DNA from: Armatimonadota bacterium
Lineage (GTDB): Bacteria > Armatimonadota > Hebobacteria > Hebobacterales > WVXJ01
DNA length: 7,228 bases
Direction: 5' to 3'
Assembly: GCA_011773575.1 (NCBI GenBank)
Contig: WVXJ01000220.1
Location: 11,657 to 18,884 of the forward strand
The notes under the pieces are model-generated. The model searched no databases, was not told the DNA's origin, and worked only from the letters and a program-made list of their open reading frames with translations. Both the position numbers and the translations under genes were made by a program. Shown here piece by piece: positions 5,330-7,228 of this stretch; the stretch's first letter is position 1, and each line of letters opens with the position of its first letter.

Positions 5330-5851
5330 ATGATTTCCACCACCTCTTTGATCTGGGTTGCCGGGATTATGGGAGCCATTGCCCTGGCGATGACTGTGTT
5401 TGCGGTGAATCGCGAGGGAAGCATCGCGGTCGAGGGCTGGCTGCTCGGCGGGAAGATGTTGCTTCAGATCCTGCCATTGCTGCTATTCGCCTTTGCAATC
5501 GCAGGACTGGTGCAGGTGCTTGTGCCCAAAGAGGTCATTGCCATCTGGCTGGGTGACAAATCAGGCTGGCGGGGGATAGTTTTCGGTTGTCTCGTAGGGT
5601 CTGTTACTCCAGGCGGGCCTTTTGTCACTTTTCCCGTTGTGGCTTCGATTTACCGAGCGGGTGCGGATGTCGGCACCATTGTGGCCTTCATTACAGCCTG
5701 GTCACTGTGGGGCTTTCAACGGATGCCCATGGAGGTGGCCCTTGTAGGGCCCCGCCTGGCCTTTGCGCGCTTCATGTCCACTTTTCTCTTTGCCCCTGTC
5801 GCCGGCTTAGTGGCGAGAGCGCTATTCTCCGGGTTCGTGCGGAAGGGGTAG
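5330..5851 (+). CDS. Half-size permease (DUF318/ArsP-like superfamily)
   Basis: An integral membrane protein of 173 residues from the preferred ATG 5330 (two more from ATG 5324). Hydrophobic segments lie at about 6-25, 42-64, 82-92, 115-128 and 148-166. A glycine-rich TPGGPFVTFPVVASIYRAGA motif at 93-112 and the TAWSLWGFQRMPMEVALVG stretch at 122-140 are the conserved core of short predicted permeases. Full-length ArsP/DUF318 permeases are about twice this length with two such halves, so this form would need to dimerise to build a complete pore. The substrate cannot be read from sequence: the Cys-rich motif seen in many arsenic permeases is absent, and no arsR-like or redox partner is nearby. 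The gene is separated from the upstream operon by more than 120 nt and converges with ligA. Confidence 0.82.
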   Translation: MISTTSLIWVAGIMGAIALAMTVFAVNREGSIAVEGWLLGGKMLLQILPLLLFAFAIAGLVQVLVPKEVIAIWLGDKSGWRGIVFGCLVGSVTPGGPFVTFPVVASIYRAGADVGTIVAFITAWSLWGFQRMPMEVALVGPRLAFARFMSTFLFAPVAGLVARALFSGFVRKG

Positions 5852-5874
5852 AAGGGCTAGGTGGGATCAAAGCC

Positions 5875-7228
5875 TCATTTACCGATATGGCGCAGAAACT
5901 CTTCTTCGCTCAGTACACGGACGCCGAGTTCGGTCGCTTTGGCATATTTGGAGCCGGGGGAGGCGCCGACGATTACGAAATCGGTCTTCTTGCTCACACT
6001 GCTGGAGGCCTTTCCGCCTTGATCTTTCACTAATGCCTGGGCCTCCTGCCTGCTCATTGAGGAAAGTTCGCCGGTAAAGACCACGCTCTTGCCGGTGAAG
6101 AAGCCTTGCTTGACGCGCTTCTTCTTCTCCTCGAGCCGGACTTCCGCCCGCCTCAGTTTCTCAAGCAGTGTATGAGTCTGTTTCTGGCGGAAGAAGGCGG
6201 CCACGCTTTGCGCTATCTTTGGGCCCACTTCCGCAATCTCGTTCAATTCGTCTTCAGTTGCCCTACCAAGGGCTTCCACACTGCCGAAATGCTCTGCCAG
6301 CACCTCCGCCATATGTGTCCCCACGTGGCGGATACCCAGCGCGTTGATGACTCGTGACAAGGGGCGGGATTTGCTTTCCTCCAGCGCGGAGATGACATTG
6401 GAAGCGGATTTCTCCGCCATGCGTTCCAGCCCCGCCAGGGTTTCCTTATCCAGATAATAAAGGTCACCCACGTCCTTCACCAGGTCCGCTTCGACCAGTT
6501 GATCCACCAGGGACTCGCCAAGGCCTTCGATATCCATGGCACCGCGCGAGCCGAAGTGAAAAAGGTGTTCTTTCAATTGTGCCGGACAAGCCACTCCTGT
6601 ACAGCGCGCCACTGCTTCTCCTTCAGGGCGCACCACATCGGCGCCACATACCGCGCACTTCTTGGGCATGACGAATCTGCGCTCTTTGCCCCCGCGTTTC
6701 TCCTTCAGGACCCTAACGACCTCAGGGATCACTTCTCCAGCTTTTTGGATTACTACGGTATCGCCGATTCGCACATCCTTGCGGCGAATCTCGTCTTCAT
6801 TGTGGAGTGTGGCGCGGCTCACCACACTGCCGCTTATCGGCGTCGGCTCCAACAGGGCAGTCGGAGTAAGCGCCCCTGTGCGGCCCACGGAAACGAAGAT
6901 GTCTTTGACTCTTGTGGTTTTCTGTTCAGGTGGATACTTGTAGGCGATGGCCCAGCGCGGGCTGCGGGAAACCTGACCCAAATCCGCCTGCAGTGCCACA
7001 GAATTGACCTTCACCACGACCCCGTCAATCTCATAGGTAAGATCATGGCGGCGGGTCTCCCATTCTGCACAATAGGCAGTAACCTCCTGGATGCCGCGGC
7101 ATTGCTTGGAGGTGGAATTGATGCGGAACCCGGCCTTTTGAAGATACTCCAATTCCTCCCAATGACAGGAAAAAGTGCGGCCTTCGCATACTCCCACGGC
7201 GTACATGAAGCTGTTCAAGCGGCGCTTG
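5875..7228 (-). CDS. ligA: NAD+-dependent DNA ligase LigA (5' end outside window)
   Basis: The frame enters from the right edge and holds about 450 residues, so roughly the first 220 of a ~670-residue ligase are missing, including the KxDG adenylation lysine. Counting from the Leu codon at 7218 as residue 1, domains run in the usual order. The end of the adenylation domain carries SFMYAVG at 3-9, YEIDGVVVKVN at 62-72 and WAIAYKYPPE at 89-98. The OB fold includes VGRTGALTPTALLEP at 111-125 and ATLHNEDEI. The Cys4 zinc finger is Cys188, 191, 206 and 211. Helix-hairpin-helix repeats span about 222-345. A C-terminal BRCT domain from about 372 contains VVFTGELSSMSR. The enzyme seals nicks in replication and repair using NAD+. 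All visible motifs are intact. The TTG at 7218 is internal, since the frame continues upstream as KRR and the adenylation domain needs it. Confidence 0.97.
   Translation of the reverse strand, partial: KRRLNSFMYAVGVCEGRTFSCHWEELEYLQKAGFRINSTSKQCRGIQEVTAYCAEWETRRHDLTYEIDGVVVKVNSVALQADLGQVSRSPRWAIAYKYPPEQKTTRVKDIFVSVGRTGALTPTALLEPTPISGSVVSRATLHNEDEIRRKDVRIGDTVVIQKAGEVIPEVVRVLKEKRGGKERRFVMPKKCAVCGADVVRPEGEAVARCTGVACPAQLKEHLFHFGSRGAMDIEGLGESLVDQLVEADLVKDVGDLYYLDKETLAGLERMAEKSASNVISALEESKSRPLSRVINALGIRHVGTHMAEVLAEHFGSVEALGRATEDELNEIAEVGPKIAQSVAAFFRQKQTHTLLEKLRRAEVRLEEKKKRVKQGFFTGKSVVFTGELSSMSRQEAQALVKDQGGKASSSVSKKTDFVIVGASPGSKYAKATELGVRVLSEEEFLRHIGK

Noticed and set aside
5852..5880. Bidirectional terminator between permease and ligA
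   Set aside because: Only a 4-bp GGCT/AGCC pairing can be found and there is no adequate stem with a T-run.
5287..6033. Plus-strand frames 5287-5556 and 5587-6033
   Set aside because: They are +1 shadows of the permease gene; the second also runs antisense into ligA. Both are Cys/His/Arg-rich without domains.
7216..7218. TTG as start codon of the ligase
   Set aside because: The frame stays open to the window edge and the encoded segment begins in the middle of the adenylation domain, so the gene starts outside the window.
1..7228. tRNA, rRNA, CRISPR arrays, insertion sequences
   Set aside because: I found no cloverleaf with a TTCGAAT-type arm, no regularly spaced direct repeats, no transposase-like frame and no terminal inverted repeats.

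Overview
The window is bacterial chromosomal DNA of middling to slightly high GC. It carries an NAD+-dependent DNA ligase (LigA), which marks it as bacterial, plus housekeeping-type and envelope-type genes. There are no transposases, phage genes, CRISPR arrays, tRNAs or rRNAs. I cannot assign a phylum from this sequence alone. The gene mix (MoxR/DUF58/DUF4129, a DUF2089-type regulator, a half-size permease) and two apparent leaderless promoters would suit an environmental lineage, but that is inference.

Positions 1-3665, minus strand: a compact operon in the order moxR-type AAA+ ATPase, DUF58 protein, multi-spanning membrane protein with a C-terminal DUF4129-like domain. The last gene runs off the left edge. 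All three genes appear to start with GTG. The third overlaps the second by 17 nt and has a perfect AGGAGG. An 18-codon mini-ORF with its own Shine-Dalgarno sits between the ATPase and DUF58 genes. In this widespread arrangement the ATPase is thought to act as a chaperone-like remodeler, with the DUF58 and DUF4129 proteins working at the membrane.

Positions 3666-4085: a divergent, gene-free control region of 420 nt. Each side ends in a promoter whose -10 box lies exactly 6 nt from the start codon (extended -10 TGATATAAT before moxR; TTGACA-N17-TATAGT before the regulator gene), so both mRNAs are predicted to be leaderless. A 15-bp palindrome lies upstream of the second promoter, and two adjacent inverted repeats lie in the middle.

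Positions 4086-5197, plus strand: a small regulatory or envelope-stress-like operon. It encodes a zinc-ribbon/HTH protein of DUF2089 type, then a protein with a SHOCT-like (YvlB/LiaX-type) N-terminus, then probably a 97-residue membrane protein that I do not recognise. The C-terminus of the first protein and the N-terminus of the second carry the same short motif.

Positions 5198-5851, plus strand: a possibly structured leader and a half-size permease of the DUF318/ArsP-like superfamily. Positions 5875-7228, minus strand: the C-terminal two thirds of ligA, convergent with the permease and cut by the right edge.
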